Shown here piece by piece: positions 8,494 through 16,028 of a DNA stretch of 64,000 nucleotides. The stretch's first letter is position 1. Each line of letters starts with the position of its first letter. A program made the position numbers and the translations under genes. The notes beneath the pieces were generated by a model that saw only the letters and a program-made list of their open reading frames with translations, did not search any database and was not told the DNA's origin. The stretch is from G965276765 sp965276765 (lineage in GTDB: Bacteria; Actinomycetota; Acidimicrobiia; Acidimicrobiales; Palsa-688), in contig OZ255627.1 of assembly GCA_965276765.1 (NCBI GenBank), forward strand, positions 4,278,001 to 4,342,000, in the 5' to 3' direction.

Positions 8494-9839
8494 CGAGCGC
8501 CCCCTCCCCCGAGGGCGGACCCGGTGACGCCGGGCTACTAGCGACGTGGCATGAAGCCGTGGCGGTCCTGCTATCCAACTGGCGCGGCATGTCAACCGTG
8601 CCATCCCGGCACCTCTACCCCCACCAATGGAGCTGGGACTCCGCTTTCATAAGCATCGGCACGGCGAGGTGGCATCAGGCAAGAGCCGAAGCAGAGCTGA
8701 TGACAGCCTTCAGCGGCCAGTGGGGCGACGGGACGCTGCCCCATATCATCTTCGACCGCTCGATCTCCGACGAGGCTTACTTCCCGGGGCCTGCATTCTG
8801 GCAGTCGCCTCCCGCCCCTCGCGGGAGTCCACTCGCCACGTCCGGCATAACCCAGCCCCCGGTCCACGCCGGTGCCGCCCTCGAAATGTACAGGCGGGCT
8901 GCGAATCAAGACCGAGCTCGTGGCTTCCTCGAGCGGCTACTCCCCAGCCTGGACCGCCAGCTGGCGTGCTTGCGCGACACCCGCGACGTCGGCGGCCTCG
9001 GGCTCCTGTCGATCGTTCACCCCTGGGAGAGCGGCCTCGACAACAGCCCCGCCTGGGACGAGGCGATGCAGGGCCTCACGGCGGACGAGTCGTATGTGGT
9101 GCCACCGCGACCGGACATAGCCCACATCGACCCCGAGGAACGGCCCGGGTCACGCGACTACTCCATCTATGCGATGCTCGCCGAGACCTACAGAGACTCT
9201 GGCTACGACGCTAGCTACCTCAAGAACCAGCATCCGTTCGTCGTCGAGGATCCCCTCTTCAACGCCTGTTACATCTGGTCACTCGATGCGATCTCCCGCA
9301 TCCGGGAGGTGCTCGGCCGCACCGAGACGGCGTGGTACACCAAGCAGGCCGAAGCGACGCGCCGCGCGATGGTCGACCATCTGTGGAATCCCGCAGCGGA
9401 AGTATTCCAGGCACGCAACGCTCGGACCGGCACCCTCAGCCCAGCGATCACCGTCGGTGGCGTCGTACCTCTAATCGACCGGGCGCTTCCGAAGGAGCAA
9501 CGCGAAGCGCTGCGTCGCACCCTCCGATCCCCCCACTTCCGGCTCGACAGCACCAAGTTCGGCGTCCCCAGCAACGACCTCGAAGCCCGGTCGTTCGATC
9601 GGAGGCTGTACTGGCGCGGGCCGAGCTGGGTCAACACGAGTTGGCTGCTCTGGAACGGGCTACAAGCCCACGGCTATCCCGACGACGCCGAGCGCGTCCG
9701 CTGCGGTGTGCTGGCCGCGCTCGCGACCTCCGGGCCGTACGAGTACTTCGACCCGTTCGACGGCTCCGGTCGAGGTAGCGCCGACTTCAGCTGGACCGCC
9801 GCCCTCGCGCTGGACATGCTCGCCGGCACCGTCGCCTGA
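8490..9839 (+). CDS. GH63-like glycoside hydrolase (mannosyl/glucosylglycerate hydrolase type)
   Basis: The 449-residue protein has the (alpha/alpha)6-barrel signatures of bacterial GH63 enzymes: P-H-Q-W-S-W-D at 44-50, L-P-H-I-I-F-D near 83-89, H-P-W-E-S-G-L-D-N-S-P-A-W-D at 177-190 (contains the acid position of the family) and Y-W-R-G-P-S-W-V-N-T-S-W-L-L at 374-387. Characterised relatives cleave alpha-glycosides of small acids such as mannosylglycerate or glucosylglycerate; related sequences may take other alpha-glucosides. I see no signal peptide, so it probably acts in the cytoplasm on imported substrate. Start ATG 8490 overlaps the stop of the epimerase gene. A longer frame from 8424 lacks family similarity. 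Confidence 0.8.
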   Translation: MTSAPSPEGGPGDAGLLATWHEAVAVLLSNWRGMSTVPSRHLYPHQWSWDSAFISIGTARWHQARAEAELMTAFSGQWGDGTLPHIIFDRSISDEAYFPGPAFWQSPPAPRGSPLATSGITQPPVHAGAALEMYRRAANQDRARGFLERLLPSLDRQLACLRDTRDVGGLGLLSIVHPWESGLDNSPAWDEAMQGLTADESYVVPPRPDIAHIDPEERPGSRDYSIYAMLAETYRDSGYDASYLKNQHPFVVEDPLFNACYIWSLDAISRIREVLGRTETAWYTKQAEATRRAMVDHLWNPAAEVFQARNARTGTLSPAITVGGVVPLIDRALPKEQREALRRTLRSPHFRLDSTKFGVPSNDLEARSFDRRLYWRGPSWVNTSWLLWNGLQAHGYPDDAERVRCGVLAALATSGPYEYFDPFDGSGRGSADFSWTAALALDMLAGTVA

Positions 9840-9870
9840 CCGCGCACATGCCAAGCACGCCCGAGATTCC

Positions 9871-10842
9871 ATGACGGGCGACATCCGGTGGGGCATCCTC
9901 GGTGTCGGACGGATGGCGGCAGCAATGACAGCGGACATCGCCCTTACCGACGGCAACCGGGTAGTAGGAATCGCTTCGAGAGACCTCACACGGGCCGAAG
10001 CACTCACCGGCGGCATTGCGGCAGCCCGCGCCTACGGCTCCTACCGCGCTCTCATCGAGGACCGAAGCATCGATGTCATCTATATCGCGACCGTGAACAG
10101 CGAGCACTACGCCCACGCCATGTTGGCGCTCGAGGCAGGCAAAAACGTCGTGGTCGAGAAGCCGCTATGCGTGACTTCGCCGGAAGCCCGACGGGTCGTC
10201 GCCAAGGCCCGACAGCAAGGTGTCTTCTGCATGGAGGGCATGTGGATGCGGATGCAGCCGCTGGTTCGCAGTGCGCTACGAGCGGTCGGCGCCGGCGCCA
10301 TCGGCCACGTCACCGCTGTACGAGGCGAGCTGTCCACCGCCCACCCGTTCGACCCGACCAGCCGGCTCTACAACCCCGCCGTCGGCGGCGGCGTCCTCCT
10401 CGATCTCGGCATCTATCCAGCCCACCTCACGTGGCAGCTCCTCGGGCGACCAGACACGATCCACGCCACCGGAACACAGGCACCGAGCGGCGTCGACGAC
10501 TCCGCCACCATGCAATGGGACTACAACAACGGCCCGGTCGCCCACCTCGCCTCGAGCTTCCGACAAGCCAGCACTACCGGAGCAGTCATTGACGGCACCA
10601 AAGGCTCGATCCGCATCGGCCCTCGCCTCAACCGACCCCGAACCCTGACGATCAGTCGCGTCACCGCCGGCACGAGCCTGGAAAAGGACCGGACGAGCGG
10701 ACACGGCTACCAGCCGGAGATCGCCGAAGTAGCCCGCTGCATCCGAACCGAGCTCCACGAGTCGCCCCTCGCCCCGCTGGACGAGTCCGTCGGGATCCTC
10801 ACCGTCCTCGACCACGCCCGACGGCACCTTGGCGTCGAGTAA
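9871..10842 (+). CDS. Gfo/Idh/MocA-family oxidoreductase
   Basis: The 323-residue product starts W-G-I-L-G-V-G-R-M-A, the Rossmann motif of this family. It has the E-K-P-L motif in N-V-V-V-E-K-P-L-C-V (the conserved Lys is the usual catalytic residue) and G-G-G-V-L-L-D-L-G-I-Y-P, the D/Y-containing segment of the C-terminal domain. ATG 9871 was chosen because the Rossmann strand begins four residues later. It closes the plus-strand operon, 31 bases after the glycosidase. Family members oxidise sugar hydroxyls, often giving 3-keto sugars that are handled by a TIM-barrel isomerase as encoded upstream. The substrate is unknown. Confidence 0.88.
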   Translation: MTGDIRWGILGVGRMAAAMTADIALTDGNRVVGIASRDLTRAEALTGGIAAARAYGSYRALIEDRSIDVIYIATVNSEHYAHAMLALEAGKNVVVEKPLCVTSPEARRVVAKARQQGVFCMEGMWMRMQPLVRSALRAVGAGAIGHVTAVRGELSTAHPFDPTSRLYNPAVGGGVLLDLGIYPAHLTWQLLGRPDTIHATGTQAPSGVDDSATMQWDYNNGPVAHLASSFRQASTTGAVIDGTKGSIRIGPRLNRPRTLTISRVTAGTSLEKDRTSGHGYQPEIAEVARCIRTELHESPLAPLDESVGILTVLDHARRHLGVE

Positions 10843-11182
10843 CTCCACAGCGGCGCCTGCACCCACGCTGGACAACAGACTGACCAGGAGCCCGGGACAA
10901 GTCGCTGCACACCTCCGCAGCCCACCGGCACTCGCCCTCGGTGCCCGTTCGGGCGCCGTCACCAGATCATCACCCGATACATGAGTACACACCCGAAGGC
11001 CCAGGTGTGAGCGGACATCACCGCCGCCCGGCCATGGCGCTTTCTTACATGATCAGCGGCCGGCCCCAGGCTCATCACCTGCACCCGGACCGGCGCGTCG
11101 CGGACCCGTTCGATCTGTCCGAGCCACGGAGACGCCGTCGAGCGTGCGGGCAGATCGGACCCGCCCACAGGTCCGACCTCGG
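10843..11182. other. Gene-free stretch after the sugar operon
   Basis: No frame in this interval has a ribosome site plus recognisable product. No clear hairpin with a T-run follows the end of the operon. The right edge borders a broken SnoaL-like gene on the minus strand. Confidence 0.4.
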
Positions 11183-11555
11183 TCACGCTCCGTAGGGGGC
11201 GGCCTGTTCGTGGAACTCCCAGACCTCGCGAACCGGCCGTCACGGATATGGACGACGAGCACGATGTTGTGGTCGAGAACCTCGCCGTCGCTCTCGGCAT
11301 GATGGTAGAGGAACGACACCCTGTGATCGAGTCCACCGACCACGTCGTGCAGGCCGGCTTGACCGTCTCACCCCGCGCTCTTTGCAGTACCCGAGGATTT
11401 CATCCCGGCCGCGCTTCACATTGGAGAGGGCTCCGTGCCCGGGCACGTGCCAGAGCGCGTCCTTCTCGAAAAGGGAATGCGCTGATCCCGCGTCGCCGGG
11501 CAGTGAACGCCTCGTGTGCTTTACGAAGCAACCTGATGTTGTCTTCAATGCTCAC
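11183..11555 (-). pseudogene. SnoaL-like (NTF2-fold) protein, frameshifted
   Basis: A GTG at 11555 is preceded by an excellent ribosome site, AAAGGAGG. It begins VSIEDNIRLLRKAHEAFTA, the typical first helix of SnoaL-like ester-cyclase/isomerase-fold proteins. The family reading then changes frame to DAGSAHSLFEKDALWHVPGH, later to V-V-G-G-L-D-H-R-V-S-F-L-Y-H-H-A-E and finally to R-E-V-W-E-F-H-E-Q-A-A before a TGA at 11185. At least three frame changes are needed to read the whole protein, so the gene is dead, although its start signals survive. Confidence 0.65.
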
Positions 11556-11982
11556 CGTCGCCTCCTTTCGTTCGACCGTCGAGGTCGAGGTAGCGCGCTT
11601 TACCGTTCCTCGTCGAAGCCTCCCAGCGAGCGCGCCACGCCCCTGCCATTGGCTTATCTCGACTGATCGTGTTCCTGCGCCGGTGGTCGCAGGGATGCCT
11701 GCCTAGGCTGAGACGAGTCGAAGGAACTGACCAGAGCGAGATTTGCGCTCGTCATAATCGAAGTCCACTCCTACCGCTCGGCGGTAGCAAACGACGAGGA
11801 TTGTGCGTCCGCCGACTCTCCATTCCCCGGTCGACACGACTGCGTCACCCGCAGCGGTCACCCAGCTGTCAGCCGAGAGACATCCCAGAGTCGGCCGCAT
11901 CACCTTGACGCGTACCGGATGCGCGCGACGAACTCCCCACGATGGGAAGCGTGCGGATAGTGGATTGCTCCGAAACCTACCT
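11556..11982. other. Gene-free stretch with only the upstream signals of the SnoaL-like remnant
   Basis: The first bases hold the ribosome site of the minus-strand SnoaL-like remnant. Otherwise I see short open frames without start signals or family features. No repeats or terminator-like hairpins stand out. Confidence 0.4.
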
Positions 11983-12260
11983 TCATGCCGGCCAGACTGG
12001 GAGCCTCGAGCCGACGAAGCCGCGCACCGAAGGGAGCTCGGCGGTGAACATGCGCGCCGTGACACCCGGGTCGTGGTCAATCACCTCGCTGACCTGCTCC
12101 GGGGTGGCGAAGAAGGTGCCGAGTCCGGAGCAGTCGCTGGAGTCATTGTTTTTGCCGGCCGCACGATTGAAGGACGCCGTGGTTGTGCAGCGCCAGCATC
12201 CTCCGGGCGTGCTCTCGCCGGGCAGATGCGAGGTCGACCGAGAGGTTCTATGCCTCGATC
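11983..12260 (-). pseudogene. YciI-like (YCII-domain) protein, frameshifted fragment
   Basis: The minus strand gives D-L-A-S-A-R-R-E-H-A-R-R-M-L-A-L-H-N-H-G-V-L in one frame. It continues in another with A-A-G-K-N-N-D-S-S-D-C-S-G-L-G-T-F-F, E-Q-V-S-E-V-I-D-H-D-P-G-V-T-A-R-M-F and G-F-V-G-S-R-L-P before a stop at 11985. The order 'H-L-x-x-L-x-x-G-V-L', 'G-P/K', 'D-P-x-V-x-A-x-x-F' is that of small YCII-related proteins. One frameshift lies near 12150, and an in-frame stop lies upstream of the first segment. The assignment rests on remembered family patterns and is tentative. Confidence 0.4.
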
Positions 12261-12627
12261 AGCCAGGGCCGAAGTTGGGGCGTGCAAGGTCGAGCTGAGC
12301 AGGCTCGGCGAGCCCGAGAACATGAGACATCCCCCGGCCCACCTCGACGACCCCGACGTTCGGATACGTCGGGGTATTCGCTACTATCCGTGTGATTCAG
12401 GGGGTTTTGGGGGGCCTTGCCGGGGTCCTGGACCCAACACAGGTCCATCTCCGGCCGTCGACCTGGCTCTTACTGTACCGCCGCCGCGAAGAGCGTTGTG
12501 GTGCAGGCGTGCACCGCTCCTCGACAACACCCGCCCTGAACTGCTCTTTCGCGCCCCGCTCCTCGACGATCCGGACGTGTGGGAGATCGTGGTGAACAGT
12601 CCGGTCGCGATGAGCCTCGCCGGATGA
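12261..12627. other. Gene-free stretch upstream of the toxin-antitoxin remnant
   Basis: Only unconvincing short frames are present. A small plus-strand frame ending at 12627 finishes with P-D-V-W-E-I-V-V-N-S-P-V-A, but I recognise no family and it has no start signals. Nothing else stands out. Confidence 0.35.
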
Positions 12628-12945
12628 TCAAGCAGAGGCAAGGCCCACGCCGCCCGGGGTGACATCGAGTCGGAGGGTGATGCCCAGCCTCTGGGAGAGC
12701 CGCACGAGCGTGGCGAGCGTCGGCTCGTGATCGCCAGCTTCCAGGCGGGCCACGGCCGGCTGCTTGACGCCCAGTTGCCGCGCCAGAGCCGTCTGCGTCA
12801 AGCCGTGAGCAACCCGGTACTCGATTACGAGGATGGCCAGCTGGTTGGCAACGCGGGTTCGCTCCAGCTCGGCGGCGACCTCCGGGTCGCGAGCGGCGTC
12901 GGCCGCCAACTCCTCCGTTGTCCTCAGATCCGACACCTTCGTCAT
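12628..12945 (-). CDS. XRE-type antitoxin of a HigBA-like toxin-antitoxin pair
   Basis: The 105-residue protein carries a helix-turn-helix at residues 47-72 (H-G-L-T-Q-T-A-L-A-R-Q-L-G-V-K-Q-P-A-V-A-R-L-E) followed by E-P-T-L-A-T-L-V-R-L-S-Q-R-L-G, the classical Cro/C1-type fold of HigA-like antitoxins. The N-terminal E-E-L-A-A-D-A-A-R-D-P-E-V segment is frequent in antitoxins encoded after the toxin. Its ATG at 12945 overlaps the stop of the toxin gene, so both are read from one transcript. It should neutralise the toxin and autoregulate the promoter near 13290. Because the toxin has a premature stop, the antitoxin may now act alone. Confidence 0.8.
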   Translation of the reverse strand: MTKVSDLRTTEELAADAARDPEVAAELERTRVANQLAILVIEYRVAHGLTQTALARQLGVKQPAVARLEAGDHEPTLATLVRLSQRLGITLRLDVTPGGVGLASA

Positions 12946-13277
12946 CGGCCTTCCCCTTCCATCTGGTCCATCCGCTCCTCGGCGTGTCGACAGGCCGCAA
13001 CGAAGCCTTGCCTGTCCACCTGAGCTTCGGGACCGACTGCGGCGATGACAAACTCGTCGCCGATCTGGCGGTAAAGGGCACGCCACGGGCTGCGCCCACC
13101 ACGGGGACGAAGCTCGCGGAGCCGGTCGGCACCCTGGACGGCGCTGCTGTGCGGATACGGCAGTTGCGGGCCGAGAGCTCGGAGTTTCGTCTCTGCGTTG
13201 ATCATTGCGGCTCTTTCTCTTGGGACCAGCGCATCTCATTCTGCGGCCGCCTCGTCCAGATAGCGACAGGTCCACAT
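12942..13277 (-). pseudogene. RelE/HigB-like toxin (Gp49 type) interrupted by an early stop codon
   Basis: Read from an ATG at 13277, the frame gives M-W-T-C-R-Y-L-D-E-A-A-A-E, then a TGA at 13236-13238. It continues in the same frame with D-A-L-V-P-R-E-R-A-A-M-I-N-A-E-T-K-L-R-A-L-G-P-Q. The rest (Y-P-H-S-S-A-V-Q-G, R-E-L-R-P-R-G-G-R-S-P-W-R-A-L-Y, F-V-I-A-A-V-G-P-E-A) is the core of Gp49/HigB-like RNase toxins. The full 112-codon frame matches the usual toxin length, and the TGA sits where relatives carry a basic residue, as a CGA-to-TGA change would produce. Translation may restart at ATG 13205, giving an 87-residue protein without the first strand; toxin activity is then doubtful. Confidence 0.7.
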
Positions 13278-13285
13278 TCACGCAT

Positions 13286-13307
13286 ATTATAGCATCCGTG
13301 TTATAGC
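13286..13307 (-). promoter_or_regulatory. Promoter of the toxin-antitoxin pair with a direct repeat
   Basis: On the minus strand a perfect -10 hexamer TATAAT occupies 13291-13286, eight bases before the ATG at 13277, so the transcript would begin at or next to the start codon (leaderless). The heptamer GCTATAA occurs twice, at 13307-13301 and 13293-13287, 14 bases apart; the second copy includes the -10. The repeat is a plausible antitoxin operator. No good -35 is visible. Confidence 0.5.
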
Positions 13308-13495
13308 CCAACCGGACCTTCCGGCCATTGGTGCCGGGTGGCCGTGAGAGCCCCACGCGAGCAGCTCACCGGTATCGCCCGGCTCCCGCAAAGGGCTGAT
13401 CCATCGCGCGTATATCGCGCGGCTCCTCCCGTTCGGGGCCGTTCGACGGGGTTCACCAAGACCCTGCACCCCTTCTGATCAGCCATTATGTGTCG

Positions 13496-13568
13496 CCGCC
13501 GTTCGCTGCAATTCGGCCAGGCCGCCTTCACACGGCTGAGGTCGGAGGTTCGAGTCCTCTACCGCCCA
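13496..13568 (+). other. Degenerate tRNA-Val(CAC)-like sequence, possible attachment-site relic
   Basis: The 3' part is excellent: anticodon loop TTCACAC at 13527-13533 (anticodon CAC), T-arm GGAGG-TTCGAGT-CCTCT at 13544-13560, and the 3' acceptor strand ACCGCCC with discriminator A at 13561-13568. The 5' side is wrong: the expected acceptor start GGGCGGT is missing, the D-arm region at 13505-13521 pairs poorly, and the anticodon stem has one mismatch. No CCA is encoded. A tRNA whose 3' half is preserved and 5' half replaced is what integrases leave at attachment sites, so I call it a relic rather than a working tRNA gene. Confidence 0.5.
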
Positions 13569-13690
13569 CTCGATGAAGCCGCAGGTCAGAGGCCATTTTA
13601 GGTGCCCCGCGCCGGCGGCTCGATCGCGTCATACGCTGCTCATCCGCTCACCGTCGACCGGGGCCGGCGCGCAGGCCCGAGGCGCCGGTC

Positions 13691-14100
13691 TCAGCGTCGT
13701 GGCGGTGGGTTGGCCACGATCCGCCACGGGTGGTAGGTGACGGTGTAGCGGTCTTCGCCGGCCGCTGCCAGGATGGCCTCGTCGATACCGTAGGCGGCGG
13801 CGAACTTGGCCAGCATGGCCTTGGCCGGGTCGGCGTTCAGTTCGGCCTCGGCGCGCACCTCGATGGTGCGCTGCGGGTTGGCCGGGTCGATGATGAGCAG
13901 GGAGACGTTGGGGTTGGCCGAGAGATTCTTGTACTTCTGGCGGTCGGAGGTCACCGAGCCCCTGAGTAGCCCGTCGTCGACGAGGTACCACACCGCCGGG
14001 ACTGCGGCCGGCCGCGGTGGTCGATGGTGGTGAGCGCCGCGGTTAGCGGCGAGTGCAGCAGGTCGCGATGGCTCTCGGGGACGTCACTGATGTCGGGCAC
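13691..14100 (-). pseudogene. PPOX-class F420-dependent oxidoreductase-like gene with a frameshift
   Basis: The gene begins at GTG 14100, preceded by GAGGAGG, and reads V-P-D-I-S-D-V-P-E-S-H-R-D-L-L-H, then P-L-T-A-A-L-T-T-I-D-H-R-G-R-P-Q-S, the first strands of the split-barrel flavin/F420-binding fold. At about 13994-13999 one base appears to be missing. The reading continues in another frame with V-W-Y-L-V-D-D-G, S-D-R-Q-K-Y-K-N-L and Y-T-V-T-Y-H-P-W-R-I to the stop at 13691. Both halves are well preserved, so a sequence error or very recent mutation is possible. Intact relatives use F420H2 or flavin to reduce small molecules. Confidence 0.7.
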
Positions 14101-14166
14101 GGAGGCCTCCTCGGTGGTCGGCGCAGGCCGGGGACACTACCGGCGGTGGGGGTGGTCGTCGATCGG

Positions 14167-14556
14167 TCAGCGGGGCAGGGTCGGTGCGGCCGTCGCGGCG
14201 TGGGCGTCGTCGTAACGGTCCCGGGCCTCGTCGATGGCGCCGATGTGGGCGTCGGCCCACTGCAGCAGGCTGGTCACCGCCGCGAGGAGGGTCTCGCCCA
14301 TCGGGGTCAGGGCGTAGTCGACCCGGGGCGGCACGACAGGGAAGACGGTGCGCGACACCAGGCCATCGCGCTCTAAGGAGCGCACCGTCACAGTCAGCAT
14401 GCGGGGGGTGATGCCCTCGATCTCCCGCCGCAGCTCGCTGAAGCGCTTGGTCCCCGTGCCCAAGAGGTGAACGACGTAGACAGACCACTTGTCGCCGATA
14501 CGGTCAAGGACCTGCCGGGCCTGGCATCCCGATACCCCGGCGGCAGCTGTCTCCAT
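14167..14556 (-). CDS. HxlR-family transcriptional regulator
   Basis: The 129-residue product is a single winged helix of the HxlR type: I-G-D-K-W-S-V-Y-V-V-H-L-L near residue 20, R-F-S-E-L-R-R-E-I-E-G-I-T-P-R-M-L-T, L-E-R-D-G-L-V-S-R and the wing P-P-R-V-D-Y-A-L-T-P-M-G. Residue C11, just before the first helix, corresponds to the redox- or electrophile-sensing cysteine seen in some HxlR proteins; that is only a positional match. It is divergent from the DoxX/PPOX pair and probably controls it through the inverted repeat in the gap. Confidence 0.9.
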   Translation of the reverse strand: METAAAGVSGCQARQVLDRIGDKWSVYVVHLLGTGTKRFSELRREIEGITPRMLTVTVRSLERDGLVSRTVFPVVPPRVDYALTPMGETLLAAVTSLLQWADAHIGAIDEARDRYDDAHAATAAPTLPR

Positions 14557-14650
14557 TGGTTACCTCCGAGAAACTCAGGATGGTGGGAGGACCCCGACTT
14601 CCTCCGACGTGCCATCTTTCCCTGGCCCGCGCTGGGACCGTATGCTGGGC

Positions 14651-14689
14651 TTGGTTCCTTTCAGGAAGTCTATCTGGTCGAGGAACCAA
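14651..14689. promoter_or_regulatory. Inverted repeat between HxlR and DoxX genes (candidate operator)
   Basis: TTGGTTCCT at 14651-14659 and AGGAACCAA at 14681-14689 are perfect reverse complements with 21 bases between them. Inside lies a shorter repeat, TTCCT-TTC-AGGAA (14655-14667). A partial copy, TTGGTTACCT, sits at the HxlR start around 14556-14565. HxlR dimers bind such sites in divergent gaps; the assignment to this regulator is inferred from position. Confidence 0.45.
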
Positions 14690-14788
14690 TCCCTCACGCA
14701 GCAGGAGGAGCGTACTGGTGACGATCCGTTCCATCCCACACCTTGGTCGCCTCGCCGGCCGGGGCCGGACACGCCCGGGGGCGCACCG

Positions 14789-15352
14789 GTGAGCGTCGGG
14801 CGCGACCTGTCGCTGCTGGCCGGGCGGGCCGTGCTCGGTGGCTACCTCGCCGGTCACGGCGCCCAGAAGCTCTTCGGCGCGTTTGACGGACCGGGCCTCG
14901 CCCCGATCGCCGGCGCCTTCGACCGGCTCGGGCTGCGCCCGGGGCGTGTCATGGCCACCGTGGCGGCCGTCTCCGAGTTCGGCGGGGGGCTGCTCACCGC
15001 CGCCGGCCTGGCCGATCCGCTTGGCCCGGTCGTCATCGCCGGCACCATGGCCGTGGCCAGCGCCACCCACCGGGCCAACGGCCCGTTCTCGGCGAAGGGT
15101 GGCTACGAGCTGGCCCTCACCAACCTCGGCGCCGCCCTGGCCCTCGCTGCCACAGGGCCTGGCCGATACTCGATCGACGGGCTCACCGGTAGCCGTCTAC
15201 CCCGCCGCCTCAGCCGACTGGTGACCGCCGGCGCCGTCGTCACCTCGGCGGCCAGCCTGGTCATGGTGGTGCGGACCAGACCGCCGGCGCCATCCCCGGC
15301 CGCCGACACCGCGTCGGCCGACGACGAGACGCCCGAAGCGGCGCAGAGCTGA
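14789..15352 (+). CDS. DoxX-family membrane protein
   Basis: The protein (187 residues from GTG 14789) has about four membrane segments with the DoxX pattern: L-L-A-G-R-A-V-L-G-G-Y-L-A-G-H-G-A-Q-K-L-F-G in the first helix, G-G-G-L-L-T-A-A-G-L in the second, then R-A-N-G-P-F-S-A-K-G-G-Y-E-L-A-L. The C-terminal 35 residues are a polar Ala/Pro/Ser tail. DoxX-like proteins are small membrane proteins linked to quinone or thiol stress responses in actinobacteria. The stop overlaps the start of the PPOX gene, so the two are cotranslated and likely under HxlR control. Confidence 0.85.
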   Translation: MSVGRDLSLLAGRAVLGGYLAGHGAQKLFGAFDGPGLAPIAGAFDRLGLRPGRVMATVAAVSEFGGGLLTAAGLADPLGPVVIAGTMAVASATHRANGPFSAKGGYELALTNLGAALALAATGPGRYSIDGLTGSRLPRRLSRLVTAGAVVTSAASLVMVVRTRPPAPSPAADTASADDETPEAAQS

Positions 15353-15819
15353 TGGCCGACCAGACCGAGCTGTGGAAGCTCGTCGCCACCGGCCAGCAGG
15401 CGGTGCTCGCCACCCTCAAACGCGACGGCCTACCCCAACTGTCCAACGTCCTCTACGTCCCCGACGCCGACGGGCGCGCCGTGCGCGTCTCGACCACCGC
15501 CGACCGGCAGAAAGCCAAGAATCTGGCCCGAGACCCCCGTGCCGTGCTCCACGTGAGCGGCGATAACTTCTGGGCTTTCGCCGTCGCCGAGGGGCGCGCC
15601 ACCCTCTCCCCGGTCGCCACCGAACCCGGCGACGAGGCATGCCAGCAGCTCCTCGCCGTGCACCGCACCTTCTACGGCAACCTGGAAACCGGCGCCTTCT
15701 TCGCCGAGATGGTCACCAACCGCCGCCTGGTTGTCCACCTCGAGCTCGACCACGTCTACGGGATCATCGCCACCGGCGGCCGACCGGTAGCGGCCGAGGA
15801 CGCCAAGAGGAGCGAATGA
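15352..15819 (+). CDS. PPOX-class F420-dependent oxidoreductase
   Basis: The 155-residue product has the split beta-barrel pattern of Rv1155-like proteins: Q-A-V-L-A-T-L-K-R-D-G-L-P-Q-L-S-N-V, then T-A-D-R-Q-K-A-K-N-L-A-R-D-P-R-A-V-L-H-V (the phosphate-binding Arg/Lys region) and F-A-V-A-E-G-R-A-T-L-S. This subgroup binds the deazaflavin F420 rather than FMN and reduces various quinone-like or heteroaromatic compounds. Its ATG overlaps the DoxX stop by one base. The nearby broken PPOX gene at 13691-14100 is a separate, more distant member. Confidence 0.88.
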   Translation: MADQTELWKLVATGQQAVLATLKRDGLPQLSNVLYVPDADGRAVRVSTTADRQKAKNLARDPRAVLHVSGDNFWAFAVAEGRATLSPVATEPGDEACQQLLAVHRTFYGNLETGAFFAEMVTNRRLVVHLELDHVYGIIATGGRPVAAEDAKRSE

Positions 15820-15829
15820 CCGCCACTCG

Positions 15830-16025
15830 GTGAGCGCCCCACCGGAGATCGGGGTCTACAGGTTCGGCCATGCCCGCCGGCAGCCCCGATGGGTCGCCCG
15901 GATCGAGCGCCGAGGCGATCCGCGACCTGCTCGAGGCCGTCCACCTGGCCGACGAGGTGGGCCTCGACTACTACTTCAGTACCGGCGCGCAGCACACCCG
16001 GACCACACCGGCGACACCCCCACTG
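15830..16025 (+). pseudogene. LLM-class flavin-dependent oxidoreductase, 5' fragment with frameshift
   Basis: From GTG 15830 the frame starts S-A-P-P-E-I-G-V-Y-R-F-G, the first strand of luciferase-like monooxygenases. After about 40 bases the family reading moves to another frame: G-S-S-A-E-A-I-R-D-L-L-E-A-V, H-L-A-D-E-V-G-L-D-Y-Y-F, then H-T-R-T-T-P-A-T-P in the position of the conserved E-H-H. The sequence stops resembling the family at about 16025, a few bases before the stop of the oppositely oriented cytochrome-associated gene. Most of the TIM barrel is missing. Confidence 0.6.
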
Positions 16026-16028
16026 CTG

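Noticed and set aside
9706..9870. Longer start for the Gfo/Idh/MocA gene
   Set aside because: The extra residues overlap the glycosidase end and do not resemble the family; ATG 9871 sits just before the Rossmann strand.
13496..13568. Functional tRNA-Val gene
   Set aside because: The acceptor 5' strand and D-arm do not pair; only the 3' half is canonical.
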